A stretch of DNA of 64,000 bases from Isoetes taiwanensis (taxonomy: Eukaryota > Streptophyta > Lycopodiopsida > Isoetales > Isoetaceae): NCBI GenBank assembly GCA_021234155.1, contig JAJEKV010000014.1, forward strand, positions 16,528,872-16,592,871, given 5' to 3'. Made by a program: the position numbers and the translations under genes. Shown here in pieces: positions 23,704 through 36,252 of the stretch; within the stretch, counting starts at the first letter, position 1, and each line of letters begins with the position of its first letter. The notes below the pieces were generated by a model that was not told the DNA's origin, did no database searches, and was given only the letters and a program-made list of their open reading frames with translations.

Positions 23704-24398
23704 TCAATGTTGATTAAGAAAGTTACAGATGTCATCCAGAACCTGATGAGATAACTTGTAAGTGTAAAATTTCAGATCAACATCCTTATTTGCCTTCTTC
23801 ATGCCTTCAACATATCTGATCTGCCAATCCTGAAGAATATCATGATACCCACAATCACAAGAGTAGAAGGCATCGACCTGAAATATCATCAGACCTTGGT
23901 CCAAAAACATTGCAAATAGGATGGTCTCTATCTTCTCCTTCAGGAAGGTCTCCAGTGCCAGTGCCAATCTGCACTTTCAAGGGAAATAATAGGCACATTT
24001 ACTAGCCTCAGTTCAGAATCAGTGCGTTTTTCTCCTCCAAAATATGGCTGGATCAATACATGTCCACGGATTTGCAGAGGATTCATATCTTCTATAGCAG
24101 CTCTGCATCCAATATGATGCACAATATCTCCTCCTGCACTATCCCCAGCTAAAAAACATCTAGATAGATCAGCATTTTCTGAAATATATTCATGCTTTGT
24201 GCTTTGACGCCATTTTAAAACACTAAAACTATCTTCATGTGCTGTAGGAAACCTATACTCCGGCGACCTTCTGTAATGCGTGGAAATAACAATGCAGTTC
24301 CCCTGTTTTGCAAGTAGTCTGCAGAAGATACCATAGAGCAAGAAATTTGGTTTTAGTACCGCAAATCCTCCTCCATGGTTGCTCCATACCCTTGCCTC
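23704..24398 (-). pseudogene. Carboxylesterase (CXE/GID1-like alpha/beta hydrolase) pseudogene
   Basis: Alpha/beta-hydrolase fold 3 family of plant carboxylesterases. Visible in order: oxyanion-hole HGGGFA (about 24390), YRRSPEYRFP, nucleophile elbow GDSAGGDIVHH (about 24155), DHPICNVFGPRS (about 23930, in another frame), GYHDILQDWQIRYVEGMKKA (acid residue region), and a C-terminal LSHQVLDDICNFLNQH. The N-terminal third is absent. At least two frame changes lie between 23990 and 23860. The segment that should carry the catalytic His is deleted between FYTYK and LSHQ. This is a non-functional copy. Confidence 0.75.
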
Positions 24399-24784
24399 AT
24401 CGCCATAGCCATGCTCTATAGAAGAAAGAAAGAAAGGAGATGATTAGGGAAGAAAAGCAAGCGATATGCCATCGCCATCTCTGCTGTTATTAATTCCAGA
24501 TTCCGCCATAGCTGCCGCCTTCTTGTCACCATCTGTATGCTGGCCACCTAAGATCCAAAAAAAACTCATGCCATATCTTCCTTCCCTCATCCTACTTGCC
24601 GCCATAGCCCTGCTGATGTCCGATCTACAGAAGAAAGGAAAGAGGATCAAGAAGCAAAACCGTGCTGAAGCTTGAAGAAGAAAGAAGACCCACCGCCTGA
24701 TTTGCAGAAGGAAGCAAAGGGAAATCAATCGCCAAAACCGCCAGAGGAAGCGATGAGCTAAGAACAAAAAATAAAATTCCCTTT
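24399..24784. other. Intergenic 5' of the carboxylesterase copy
   Basis: No gene is supported. Purine-rich, leading into family B. Confidence 0.4.
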
Positions 24785-24968
24785 TCTGAAAAAAAAAAGC
24801 ACAGCCGTAAAAAATTAATTCGAAGCATTAATTACGGATTAATTACGGCTTGGAAACCAAAAAAAATATATTCTCGTGGAAACCCTTCCGGATTTTAGGG
24901 AAATTTGGAAGGGTTTCCATTTTTTTTTGTTTAATAACCCCCCAATCGGGGGGAGATAGTGTGAGCGA
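24785..24968 (+). repeat. Family B element end, copy 2
   Basis: AATTAATTACGG, GGAAACCCTTCCGGATTT, GGAAGGGTTTCC, and the terminal AATCGGGGGGAGATAGTGTG with AGCG are in the same order as at 15300-15488. The shared 3' boundary suggests an element end. Confidence 0.7.
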
Positions 24969-25222
24969 CCAATTAGGGCCTTTAACTAGTTTTTGACAAA
25001 TAAAAAATACGTGACTTTTGGACATTTTGCTTTGACGCATCGCATCCAAGGTAAAGAAATATGGGATTCAGGGCTTGCCGATCGTTTCGTCGTGAATGAA
25101 GTATGTATTCGAAGTTGCTAACCCTTAGTTTAGATCAAATTTAAGTAGTGAGGAAACGAGCTGTTTATGGGAAAAGGTAATCTTACCTATGAAGCTCGAT
25201 TTCAATTGGATATTGTCCCGAA

Positions 25223-27897
25223 ATGCTCAACTTAGCAAAAGGATACAGTCCTCCTGAGTGGGTGCCTTCTGTTGAGAGTTTTATTTGCATCTTGCAAAGA
25301 TGTAGGAAGGAAAAAATTCTAGAATATGCCAAGCAGGCGCATTTTGTTGTTTCCAGTAAAGGGATACAAGCTGATAATAATGTTGGAAACTTCATTGTGC
25401 CTATGTTTGTGGAATGTGGAAGTCTGTCTGATGCTCAGCAAACCTTCAATTCTTTGATTTATAGAAGTGAGCATTCATGGACTTCTCTAGTATTGGCATA
25501 TATGGAAAGTGGCCAATTACAGCACACCCTTGACTTATATGACAAAATGCAAGAGGATAACGTCTATCCTAGTAGTTATACGTTAACAGCCTTATTAGGA
25601 GCTTGTACTAAGTTGAATGATATTGATAAAGGCCGGCAGATCCATGTTCAGATCAGTGGAAAGAGGTTTGAAAGAGATCTGTTTGTGGGAAGCACTTTAA
25701 TAGACATGTATGCTAAATGTGGCTTACAGCAAGAGGCACGAGAAGTATTTGACAACATGCCAGTACGAAATGTGGTGTCATGGAATGCTCTGATTGGGGG
25801 TTATATTGAAAATGGGCTTCACCAGGAGGCATTGAATTGTTTTGAGCAAATGCAGCAGGAAGGCATGTCCCAAGACCCTGTTACTTTTATTTGGGGCTTG
25901 AAGGCTTGTGGCATACTAGGAGCTTTAGATAAGGGTCGGCAAATACACATGGAGGTAGTAAAAAGGGGACACGAAAGAGATCTTTTTGTTGGCAGTACCT
26001 TGGTTGACATGTATGCCAAATGTGGTTCACTTGTTGAGGCACATAAGGTTTTTGACAAGCTACAAACTCGAAATGTGGTGTCATGGACTGCACTAATTGC
26101 AGGATATGCAGAACACGGACCTGGGGAGAAAGCACTAAAGTGTTTTGAAGAAATGCAACAACAAGGGTTTTCTCCAGATGCTATTACACTTCTTTGCAGC
26201 TTGAAGGCTTGTGGCAGCATGGGAAGCATAAGAAAGGGGCGGGAAATACATGCGGAGCTTATGAAAGCAGGACTTGCAAAAGATCTTATCATCAGTAACT
26301 CTCTGCTTGACATGTATATAAAATGTGGTTCGCTTGCTGAAGCTGAGGAAGTCTTTGACAAAATTCCTGCCCGGGACATTGTCTCATGGAACTCGCTAAT
26401 TTCTGGATACGTGGAAAATGGGTGTAGCCAAGAAGCACTCAAATGTTTTGGACAAATGCCACGGGGTTGCATATCTCCGAATTCTATTACATTTGTTTGC
26501 AGCTTGAAAGCATGTGGCACTACAAGGGATATAGACAAAGGACGGCAACTACATAGTGATGTTGCTCGAGAGGGGTTGGAAAGAAGTCTCCCTATGGGAA
26601 ATATGCTGATAGATATGTATGTCAAATGTAACTCACTTTTGGAGGCCAGGGAAACGTTCAATAAGATGCAGGTACGAGATGTTATTTCTTGGACAACAAT
26701 AATAGAAGGATATGCTGAAAGTGGGCAGGGACAGAAGGCATTGGAATGCTTTGAACAGATGCAGGTAGATGGCGTACCTCCTAATGCTGTTACATTTACT
26801 TGCACCCTAAAGGCTTGTGCTAACGTAGGGGCCATTGACAGAGGTCAAGAGATACACTATATGATTGCACAAACAGGTTACGAAACAGACCTCGTTATTG
26901 GTAATACCTTGATTGATATGTATGCCAAATGTGGCATGCTTTCAGAGGCATGCGAAATCTTTGAAAAATTGCCAGTGAGAGACATTATTGCATGGAATGC
27001 AATCTTAGGAGGATATAGCATGAGCCACAAAGTCCTGCTGGCTATACAATGCTTTTCAGAGATGCAAAAGGAAAATGTAGCACCAAATGCTATTACATTC
27101 ACCTGCCTTCTCACCGCATGCAGCCGAGCTGGTCTTGTCTTGACAGGCCAAAACTATTTCAAGATGATGGTAACAGAATATGGAATTTCTCCAACTGTGG
27201 ATCACCATACATGCATGGTTGATCTTTTTGCACGATCTGGACGTCTTTACGAAGCAGCAAATTTGCTTGAAAGTGCATGGTGTCGTCTGCAAAAAAAGCG
27301 TGGATAGCCTTGCTCAGTGCTTGCAAAATTTATGGTGATTCTGAATTAGGTTTAAGATGTTTTCAGAACCTGGTGCAAAGGGATCCAGGACATGCTGCTG
27401 GGTATGTGCTCATGTCAAACCTCTATGCAGCTCTTGGTAGGTGGGAGGATGCAAATTCAATAGAAGAACTGAGAAAATGTTCAGGTGCAAGGAAAAAACC
27501 TGCGACAGCTTTAATAGAAATCAATAAAAAGGTGCATGAATTTACAGTGGGTGACAATCAAATTGAGGAAGTTACAACTTTACTAGAAAACATGACTTTA
27601 AATATGAAGGAGAAGGGTTATGTCCCCAATCTGGATTTTGTTTTGTGGCATATTCCTGATGAGAGGAAGGAATCAACATTGTGTGGCCATGCAGAGAGAT
27701 TGGCGATAGCATACGGACTTCTTCACACACCACAGGGCCAGACATTGCGCGTTAGCAAAAATTTGAGAATGTGTAATGACTGCCATAGCGCAACAAAGAT
27801 AATTTCTGCAATTGAAATGCGGAGAATCATTGTGCGGGAAAGTAATTGGGTTCATTATTTTAAAGATGGCTGGTGCTCTTGTGGAGATATGTGGTGA
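25223..27897 (+). CDS. PLS-class pentatricopeptide repeat protein with DYW-type domain (one frameshift)
   Basis: Organelle RNA-binding protein. The DYW domain of this class deaminates C to U in chloroplast or mitochondrial transcripts. The first 683 residues hold about 18 P/L/S repeats of 31-36 aa with recurring phrases such as LFVGSTLVDMYAKCGS, RNVVSWTALIAGYAE and TFVCSLKACG. From about 27277 the frame changes by +2, seen as an apparent extra GC before ATGGTGTCG, and a further 206 residues complete the protein. These cover the rest of the last repeats, the E/E+ region (KVHEFTVGDNQIEEV) and DYW. HAERLA supplies the zinc ligand and catalytic Glu, CNDCH the CxxC, and the end is WCSCGDMW instead of DYW. 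There are no introns and few other defects. It is either a recent pseudogene or a sequencing error. Confidence 0.9.
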
Positions 27898-28172
27898 TAA
27901 TCAAGGAGATAGACATACCTGATTGGATTAAAATGCATGAATGATCAGCAGTAAGATAAATGATGAGAACACCCGCTCTGACAGTTTACAACTCTAAAAT
28001 ATAGTCCACTCACCAGGGAATCTATAACAAAGAAGAGCTTTCTACGTGGAAGAAACAGATTTTGAAGCTTCTGCTCCAATTACTGGCTGTGCATTACTGC
28101 CTTTAAGCACACTGGTGCAATGCCGTTTATGTATGGGTGAGTTAATTGCAAAGATCAAAAGTGGCTATAGTG
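27898..28172. other. 3' flank of the PPR gene
   Basis: No coding signal is seen before the inverted-duplication segment begins. Confidence 0.4.
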
Positions 28173-28631
28173 GATCATATACAAGTCAAGCAGATCTTAT
28201 ACAAGTCATAGAAAGAGTGCACACTTGTTTGGGACTCCCATGTTTACACCAGCATTTACACATCGAAATGAAATGAGATGTTTTTTATTTCGTCTGCTAA
28301 GACCATCAGGTCTATTAAGGATCTACATGAGTTACAATAACTTGTGTAAAAAATCTCATCACTGGGACGACTCCTTAAAACTAAGGAAATCATTAATAGC
28401 CTCTCTTTCATCATCGGCACTTACACTAAGACCCTTCCCTCAATTGTATTCTAGTTGCTGAAATTTCAAAGAACTCGATCAAAGAGATATAGATTTCAAA
28501 CCTATCACCTAAAGCATGTTAAGTACGTCGTATTTCATGTGGGATGTTGTCAATGTGGATGAAAAATGCTATCTGTTCTACATTCTCAAGGTATTGCATA
28601 GCATCTTCCATCTCAATGTGGTATGCCAGGA
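28173..28631 (+). repeat. 459-bp inverted duplication, left copy
   Basis: Nearly identical, without gaps, to the reverse complement of 35794-36252. I noticed only two or three substitutions (CATAGAAAG/CGTAGAAAG, GACGACTCC/GACGATTCC). Sequence identity stops abruptly at both ends (GATCATATACAAGTC and GTATGCCAGGA). Confidence 0.9.
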
Positions 28632-29440
28632 GAACTTCTATCTGTCTACTTATCTAACAACATGTTCTTCATCCTCAACTTCACAAGTCGTACAAATTAT
28701 TCTCAAGGTATTGCATACCATCTTTCATCTCAAATACTTAGGTTGTGTTAGCTCATCCTCTCATTTGGCATATATCATGTGATGCTCACATTGTCATCAA
28801 GGTACCTCATTTGCCGTGGATTTCCCTTTTATAATATGACAATTTCATTCTTGAATTTGGCCATTGTTTGATAATTTTGTGCTTGTTTTGCAGAAGATCC
28901 TCAATTTTCAATTCCCATCTATTTATCCAATTTACCGTTTTCCAATACCTACTTTTCATGCTAGCCATGAATAGCTATCCATTGTTATATCATTCATTCT
29001 TCTTAAATAAGCCAAAAAGCCACATAGCCATGACATCTCATATGGTGTCTGCTTTTCATCCCAATATGAATGCAAAACGTTTTTTTGAGGATGCTCCACT
29101 TTATGCCATAAATCTTGTGAATGACCATGTCCCATGCTTCGCAATTATATAACATTGTAGCATAAGGGATTTGAATAACACTTTCTTAAGTCTGAACCTC
29201 CTTACACGATCTCGCTTCTGTAGTGGAAGGTTTTTACTAACTCCGAAGTACTGTTATCCCAAAGTTTACTTTGGAACATGTGTTCAGATACTGTTTTGGG
29301 CGATTGTGGTTCTCATTATTCTGCACATGTATCCACCCATGTTCTTGCAGATTCCAGGTTGCCTGTTTCTCCTTTCAATAGGCCTTAAGACATTGTGGAT
29401 CTATGGCCTTTATGATGGCAAGGGAGGAGTCTCCCATGCT
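28632..29440. other. Intergenic, nothing recognised
   Basis: The segment CTCAAGGTATTGCATA recurs at 28586 and 28704, a small internal duplication. No gene is supported. Confidence 0.4.
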
Positions 29441-29454
29441 GACCACTTTCTGAC

Positions 29455-29605
29455 AGTAGATGACGTGACGTTCTAGAGCATCCTTTTGTAGAGAAGAAAA
29501 CCAGTCTCTTGTAGAAGAATTTGGTATGGGTTGACTCCATGTGCTCGAGCCAGAAAGCCTTGCGTACTCCCCGGGGGGTGCACCTCTATATATGGACAGA
29601 TGGCA
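29455..29605 (-). mobile_element. LINE family 1 fragment
   Basis: TGACGTGACGTTCTAGAGCA, then ACCAGTCTCTTGTAGAAGAA and GCTCGAGCCAGAAAGCCTTG align with 5770-5890 of the longer LINE copy on the same strand. Only about 130 bp of the C-terminal coding region is kept. Confidence 0.65.
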
Positions 29606-30035
29606 TGTGCGTTCGAGGGGTCACAGAAAAACCCCTGTATACGGCTTTTTGGAGTAGAAAAACCCATACCATATGGGTTTTCGAACTAACATACATTATA
29701 GCCCCTATCCATAGATTTACGATTGGTTGTGCCAAATTATATAATCCCTTTCCTACTTTGTACCTTTTGTGAGGACATAGGTCTAGGGTTCCTGGAATAC
29801 CTGGAATTCCTGGAATAGGGTAATACCTATGCAACACCTGGAATAGCTGGAATGGACAGTGCCGAGATGAATCTGCTAGAAAGGTAAAAATGAAGCTGGA
29901 AATATAAAGATACAACGCTCCTTCCGTCAGATGGATCAGCTCCCCAAATCGATCATCTACGAAATCTCTCCTTCTCACCCGTATGAGCTCCCGACCGTAT
30001 ATCTACGATCAAGGCGATAAAAAAACTCCAACCGT
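29606..30035. other. Intergenic, nothing recognised
   Basis: No supported gene. Confidence 0.4.
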
Positions 30036-30870
30036 GCACCATAGAAAAAATTAGTGGCTATTAATAGCCAAATGGCGATTTTTTAGGGGGTCTAGACAAT
30101 TTTTGCGGCGAATTTTATGAAGGGAGGTTTTAAAAATAAAAATAAAAAATAGCCATAGTTAAAACAAGTACTCTATTATTTTTGTAGGATTAGCCAAACT
30201 ATTTCCCCCTTTTTCCTTAGAGAAAAAGGGATTAGCCTTTCTTTATATTACAATATTTATATATTAAATCATTAATAGCCAAACAAAAATGAATTCTTAT
30301 TATAAACTTTTACACATCCCCACCTTATATCATCAGTGATAGTAGTTTTTCAAACTATAAATTTTTATTACATATACCACATATGCATCTTCAAAAAAGA
30401 ATTGTAAGAGATGGTCAATATCCCTTTAGATGCCCCAGTTGGTTGCAGAACATCTCCTTCAAGGGTTAGAGATAAGTGCAATTTGATCACTATATCTAGA
30501 AGGTATCATTGCATTGAATGTAGTTCAGACTATAGATGTTATAAGCTACGTTTGAGCTTCTGTTAAAAGTTTTTTGATATTATTGTATGTTCCTTTATTT
30601 TGATTATTATTTGTAATTGTAGTACAATATATCTAAATCCATAGAATTTAATTTACATTTTTTGCTTTTTCCAGTTAGAAAAAATAGCGAAGTGGAAGTT
30701 TATAGTACATAATTCAAAAGTTTTGCCAAGTCCAAACACATATAAATGTAATAATAATAATAACTTTAGCCAAACGTATATCATAAAATATTGTAAAATT
30801 TTGAAAAATAGCCAAACCATTTTTTATGAAAAAATATATAGTACTAGAAAAAGTGCCCAGCGTTGCTGGG
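30036..30870. repeat. AT-rich tract with repeated TAGCCAAA motif
   Basis: At least five (A/T)TAGCCAAA motifs occur at about 30068, 30190, 30270, 30768 and 30808, along with a GGCTATTAATAGCC palindrome near 30052. AT content is very high. Looks like a decayed MITE-rich or hAT-like non-autonomous element. Ends were not resolved. A GCCCAGCGTTGCTGGGC hairpin at 30857 marks the right side. Confidence 0.4.
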
Positions 30871-32539
30871 CTTTTCGTCAAGCCTAAATTGAAGGCAAAT
30901 GCTGGATTATTATTAAATGATTAAGGAATGTTAATGTTGGAATTTGTGCAAATGTTTCTAAGCCTGGATTATATGCAAATGTTTCTGAGCCTGGATTATG
31001 TCAAAGTGCCCATAAGCTCAGGTTCAACATTTATAATGAAAATGCATGAAAGGATCCGTGGAATGAAGTAAATGAGTAGCTACATTGCATTCTCTCATTT
31101 TACAATGTTTAATCACTTCCCCTACGAACAAATATGAGGGCAAGGAGTGGATTTTTAGGGAGCCAACGTCCAAAAAAAAAAAAAAAAGTGTCAAAAGTTA
31201 AGTCTTCAAAGTGCTTTTGATTTTGGTATTTTCTAGCCCTAGACCCAAGAGGTATGCTGCAACATGGGTTGCATACAACATTGTGTAAATAGGAAAGCCA
31301 AATACTGTTAAAATACAATAGATGCTCTTATCTTGCCAGTGAATAGTCCAATTGAAAGACCGAGATTTCACAAAACGAATTAGCCTATAAAGATTATGTA
31401 AAGCACATTGGGTCTGCATTTACTACAAATTTGTTCACATTGCGTCAACAATAACATCATCCAAATAGTAGTCAGTTCTAAAACACATTTTTATAAAACA
31501 TGCTTGCTTCACTCTATGCAAGATTAGTCATCTCAAAAGTTTATTTTACCTTGGCCCAGTATTGTGCCAGACATTCATTCAGTCCATGTGTTTTTGCATT
31601 CTTGACCAATGTCCAGAAGAACTGACTTGAGAAAAATTAGTAGCTCAACATCAGTTGCATGAAATAAGCATTTCACATTGGCCTGGCTACAGATAATGTT
31701 TTGCAGTTTACTGTTGTCAACCTTGATGTCAAAATTTGTATTGCAAACAAGTGCTTTTCTGGGCTCTTCGCAGTGGCAGAGGAGGCACACTTGGTGTGGT
31801 CATTTGGATCACATATAAAACATTTCCTGCACTCCAAAACATGATAGCCACATATTATAAGGTTGCTTCTAGCAATCCTTTCCATATCCAAGATCTTGTC
31901 TATCAGTTTACCTCCCAAGTTCGCAGATTTTGGTTGGTCTAGTTACTTCACAGTTGGCCTCACTTCATTTATTCACCAACACATCGTATCCAACAAGACT
32001 ATTTGTTCTGCTCAAGCATCCTTATCTCCTCTCCTGGACTACATTCAGATTTATTGAGGTTGCAACACCCTGTATTAACTCACAGACTTAGCTAATGATG
32101 GCAAAAAATGGCTTCGAAATTCTTGCAATAATAAGACAGACTACTGCAATAAACGTGCACGCTGAATCCAAAGGCAAGAGCTGGAGAGCTTTAGAGACGT
32201 CTCAAAGTAACTAATAGAAGTTCTTTGTTAGCATTGAAGCTAAAGGATAACTCCAAACAATGAATATCAACATGTCATTATGTTGGATGAACTATTGCAT
32301 TCCAAAGGAAGTGGAGGATTAGTAGTTCCTGAACTAATGCCTGGAACATCCAAGGAAACCGTAAGATTCAATAGGATAATCTACATCCATATTGGCTCTA
32401 ACAATATTATTTTTTGATGCAAAGTTTTACAAAAGAATTTGAACACTAAAACATCTGAACCGCTCCCTTAATCCTTACTGGGACTGTCATAAATTAGAAA
32501 TTTGTTGAGCAAAGAAATATCTTAGTCGCATCTAGCAAA
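30871..32539. other. Intergenic, nothing recognised
   Basis: Short ORFs on both strands without motifs. A GGATTAT segment (AATGTTTCTAAGCCTGGATTAT) is tandemly repeated near 30950-31000. No gene is supported. Confidence 0.4.
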
Positions 32540-32580
32540 ATAGAATAGAATAGAATAGTTTTTTTATCGTCCACTGAGCA
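32540..32580 (-). mobile_element. LINE family 1 3' end scrap
   Basis: Minus strand reads CAGTGGACGATAAAAAAAC followed by (TATTC)4. Only about 40 bp of the element remain, downstream of the eL43 exons. Confidence 0.6.
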
Positions 32581-32862
32581 AGATAATAACAAAATTTTCA
32601 GTTGATAGGCATTATTTTGAATGTGGCAATGTGGATTGTGCTCCAAATGAGCAGTTACGAAGTACTTAAATCCTACAATAAGCTCATGAGGGACTTGAGT
32701 AAACACTTACAAGAATTTGTACGTTGCATCGTAGGCTCTAGCACCTTTCATTGATATCTTTCACCCCAATTGAGCTGCCTGCAATAACCCTTACATGCAT
32801 TAATATAAAATAAGCTCCTCCAATTTACAAGGTCTGTCATAATCCGCAAATTTGTTGAGTCA

Positions 32863-33136
<274 letters not shown>

Positions 33137-33229
33137 TTTGAGGGCGAAGACGACGACGAACACGAAGGGCAAGGTGTGTCAGCTCTTTTCAAGGCTAGCG
33201 GTAGAAATGGCCTTGGCAAACCTCCGAAA

Positions 33230-34115
33230 GAAAGGTTGAAGAAGCTATGCATATCTACTTGACTAACCTTTGTCTTGCCATCGCCCAAAGACCTTTCAAA
33301 TTGATACTTACATCAGTAGGAAAAATAATCCTTCTGCCTACTTTCTCTTCTAAACAGCAAGTGACAACCATATTAGAAGCCCCGTCTTCAGTTGGGAAAG
33401 AAAATACCTCTCGAAGAATGTGTGTACCAGACCGTTTCAACAAAACTGCAGAATCTGGGGGTAGAGGCCTTTCTGCATAGTCTTCCATGTCATCTTCATC
33501 AGCTTGCATGAAGTTCTCTAACAATGGCCCAAAATTTATAAGTAGTGCCCGGAGAACTGTGAGTGCCAATGGCCTCGGGGTAAATGCAGAAAGCAGAGGC
33601 TTCAGCTCTACATCATATGTCTTGTTGGCACATCTATATTTCTCATGAGTAGAAAATCCTGGTGCCCATTTCACATTGTCCGAATATATGCTTGCATCAC
33701 AATATACAGTGTTTCCTGACCAATCTCCAAAATCATCCAACACCAATTATCATTCTACTTTGATTTAACAATTTGTAATAACTATCCAACATATATCTGA
33801 ATTTCAGACAATGTAGTATGCTGTAGAAACTCTAACTAAAAATTTATCATATGTCAAACAAAATTGCCAAGTGAGAAAATAATAAAGAGAAAAGATCCAG
33901 AAAAGAGAAAAACTTGGGATCAAGTAGACTAACCTGAAGGAAAAGTCATTCTTAGCCCAGCCATGTTGTCCAAGGGGCGAGAATGTTACCCCAGCGGCTA
34001 CCACTGCTGGGCTGAAAAAAGCAGTGGAATGCACGACCTTGGAAATAGAGGAAGGCAACCATGAAGACCCACCAGCCGGACCAATAGCCAGATCCAATAT
34101 AAAGGTTAGTCCTGC
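33230..34115 (-). CDS. Unrecognised protein gene, two or more exons
   Basis: I do not recognise the family with certainty. Exon 1 (34115-33933) begins MAGLTFILDLAIGPAGGSSW, has a hydrophobic stretch, and ends at donor CAG|GTTAGTC. The second coding block (about 33746-33255) reads DFGDWSGNTVYCDASIY, then KPLLSAFTPRPLALTVLRAL and LLENFMQADEDDMEDYAERP, ending PPDSAVLLKRSGTHILRE. A donor-like GAGAG|GTATTT follows near 33397, so the rest of the ORF may be intronic. The composition is that of a real protein with a conserved acidic DEDD patch. It lies head-to-tail upstream of the eL43 exons. Confidence 0.4.
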
Positions 34116-34119
34116 CATA

Positions 34120-34630
34120 GCCACTCTCTCACAAAACTGGTACGCCACGATAGCGATGGATCTTCTGTGTTGGGCATATGCACATCATAATGGTCCATGA
34201 AAAAACATTTTTGTCAGGCATTCAAAAAGGGCAAAACTGAGTCCAACTTCAACTGGAAAGGAGGCGATCGCAAAGAAAATTCCCTATCCAAGCATGCACT
34301 TGCTCTGGCTCCCAAGGAATCGCGTTCAATCTCTGCCACTGCTCCCTAAATAGCTTTCAAAATACCATCTTTGCAGCCTGGAAAATCGAAATGCTGGTGT
34401 TTCGTCTAGCAGCATGCCTCCTTGAAATGGAGATGCTCTAGCCGTCGTCTACAATAAAAAATCGTTCATGCTGGTTTCACAAAATAATAACTAACTGCCA
34501 AACGGTCCAAAATGAAAGTTGTGGAACAAAACATACGATCGAGATGCTCTGCACACACTACATTTTGCTTTTATTACTATATATAGATAGATGCTTAATT
34601 TTTTCCCTGCCGTGCACTCACTTGATCAAT
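34120..34630. other. Intergenic, nothing recognised
   Basis: Likely 5' flank of the minus-strand gene at 33230-34115. No promoter motif stands out. Confidence 0.35.
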
Positions 34631-34635
34631 ACGTG

Positions 34636-35395
34636 TACTCTAGGTGCACCCCCCTTGGCGTACCCATTCCAAGTCTTTCCAAGTAGCAAGTGATATCATT
34701 GGCCCCCGTATTGTACCACTTCATACAAAAGTACCGGCTCCACCAACACCTTGAACAAGTGTGACTCATGTGAACAGTTGTGCAGTCTGCCCTGTGACAG
34801 GTTTTGACATCGCATAAAAAGCCTTCCCCCTCCTGCCATGACCCATTGCCTAATACAAGTATCCCAATATGTGGTAGTAGACATTTGCACCATTTCCACA
34901 TTTTCCTCTGTTGCCTCGAGGATGACACTAGGAGAACCTTGGTTTTGGCCGAATTGACCCAAATTCCAGTGATCTGATGGCAAGTGCGCAAGGCATCCAG
35001 ATTCTGCTACATACTTAGTGGATTGTAGGTTAAAAGATCTATGTCCTTCGCATATATTAGCTGCCAAATGACATGATGAGCCTCAAGCTGATCAATGTAT
35101 GGCCCAACAATATAAGAGAGAGTGGGCACCCTTGGCAACTGCAATGTTGTTGTTGATAGCCCTTCCTGAGGGTGGCATTCGTGCTGAGTATGTTCTATAG
35201 AGTCTGTATATGGCATTACGTAACTATTGGGGCACTCCTAACCATAGCAGTCTTTTCCACAATTTCTCCCTCGAGACCGTATCGAAAGCTTTAGCAAAGT
35301 CCATAAAGAAATAACATAGATCCTATCGTATGTTTCTGCCCTTTTCTATTAGGGTGTGCAACATGAAGGTATGGTATATGGTTGAGTGTTTGGGC
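34636..35395 (-). pseudogene. LINE family 1 reverse transcriptase fragment
   Basis: Minus-strand pieces include a motif B region (CPLSYIVGPYIDQLE near 35110) followed by IYAKDIDLLTY near 35040, where the YADD box has decayed. VNSAKTKVLLVSSS (about 34950) matches VNLAKTRVLLVPSS of the 5.1-7.4 kb copy, and CYLERLGMG lies near 34680. The upstream DFAKAFDT equivalent is near 35290. Many stops and frame changes. Confidence 0.75.
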
Positions 35396-35402
35396 CTAAA
35401 AC

Positions 35403-35640
35403 CTACTTGTGCAAGAGAGAAACAGAGAGAGAAGAGACCAGAAGAAGTAGGGAGAAAATAGAGAAGAGATAGAAAGAGAATAGAGAAGAGAATGTATAGA
35501 ATAGTGAGGAGATAGAGAGAAGAGAGAATAAAAAATGAAATATAAAGAATGAAAAGAGAAGCAAATATAGAGAATGAAGATATAAATAGAAGAGAAAGAA
35601 AGAAGATAATTCAGAGAGAAGAGAGAACATAGAGAGATGA
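35403..35640. repeat. GA-rich low-complexity tract
   Basis: About 240 bp of purine-rich AGAGA/GAAGAG sequence. It yields spurious Ser/Leu/Phe-rich ORFs on the minus strand. Confidence 0.85.
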
Positions 35641-35793
35641 AATGAAATGAAATTTGATTATTATGTCTGTGAGACTGTCTATTATTTAAATTCTCTTCTC
35701 TCTTTTTCGATAGAACGACATTAAGATTATGACTAACATGTATAATAAATTTTAAAATCCCATCTCTTACCTCTTCTTCTATCCTCTCTTCTA

Positions 35794-36252
35794 TCCTGGC
35801 ATACCACATTGAGATGGAAGATGCTATGCAATACCTTGAGAATGTAGAACAGATAGCATTTTTCATCCACATTGACAACATCCCACATGAAATACGACGT
35901 ACTTAACATGCTTTAGGTGATAGGTTTGAAATCTATATCTCTTTGATCGAGTTCTTTGAAATTTCAGCAACTAGAATACAATTGAGGGAAGGGTCTTAGT
36001 GTAAGTGCCGATGATGAAAGAGAGGCTATTAATGATTTCCTTAGTTTTAAGGAATCGTCCCAGTGATGAGATTTTTTACACAAGTTATTGTAACTCATGT
36101 AGATCCTTAATAGACCTGATGGTCTTAGCAGACGAAATAAAAAACATCTCATTTCATTTCGATGTGTAAATGCTGGTGTAAACATGGGAGTCCCAAACAA
36201 GTGTGCACTCTTTCTACGACTTGTATAAGATCTGCTTGACTTGTATATGATC
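35794..36252 (-). repeat. 459-bp inverted duplication, right copy
   Basis: Reverse complement of 28173-28631 with about 99% identity and the same length. Here it is flanked by TTCTATCC on one side and CTCCTCTCTTCTTCGCC on the other, both different from the left copy. Confidence 0.9.

Noticed and set aside
25819-26835. 338-aa minus-strand ORF inside the PPR gene
   Set aside because: Antisense of the PPR repeats; its composition (Cys/Ser/Ile-rich) mirrors the sense codons.
35403-35881. Minus-strand Ser/Leu/Phe-rich ORFs resembling membrane segments
   Set aside because: Produced by the GA-rich low-complexity tract.
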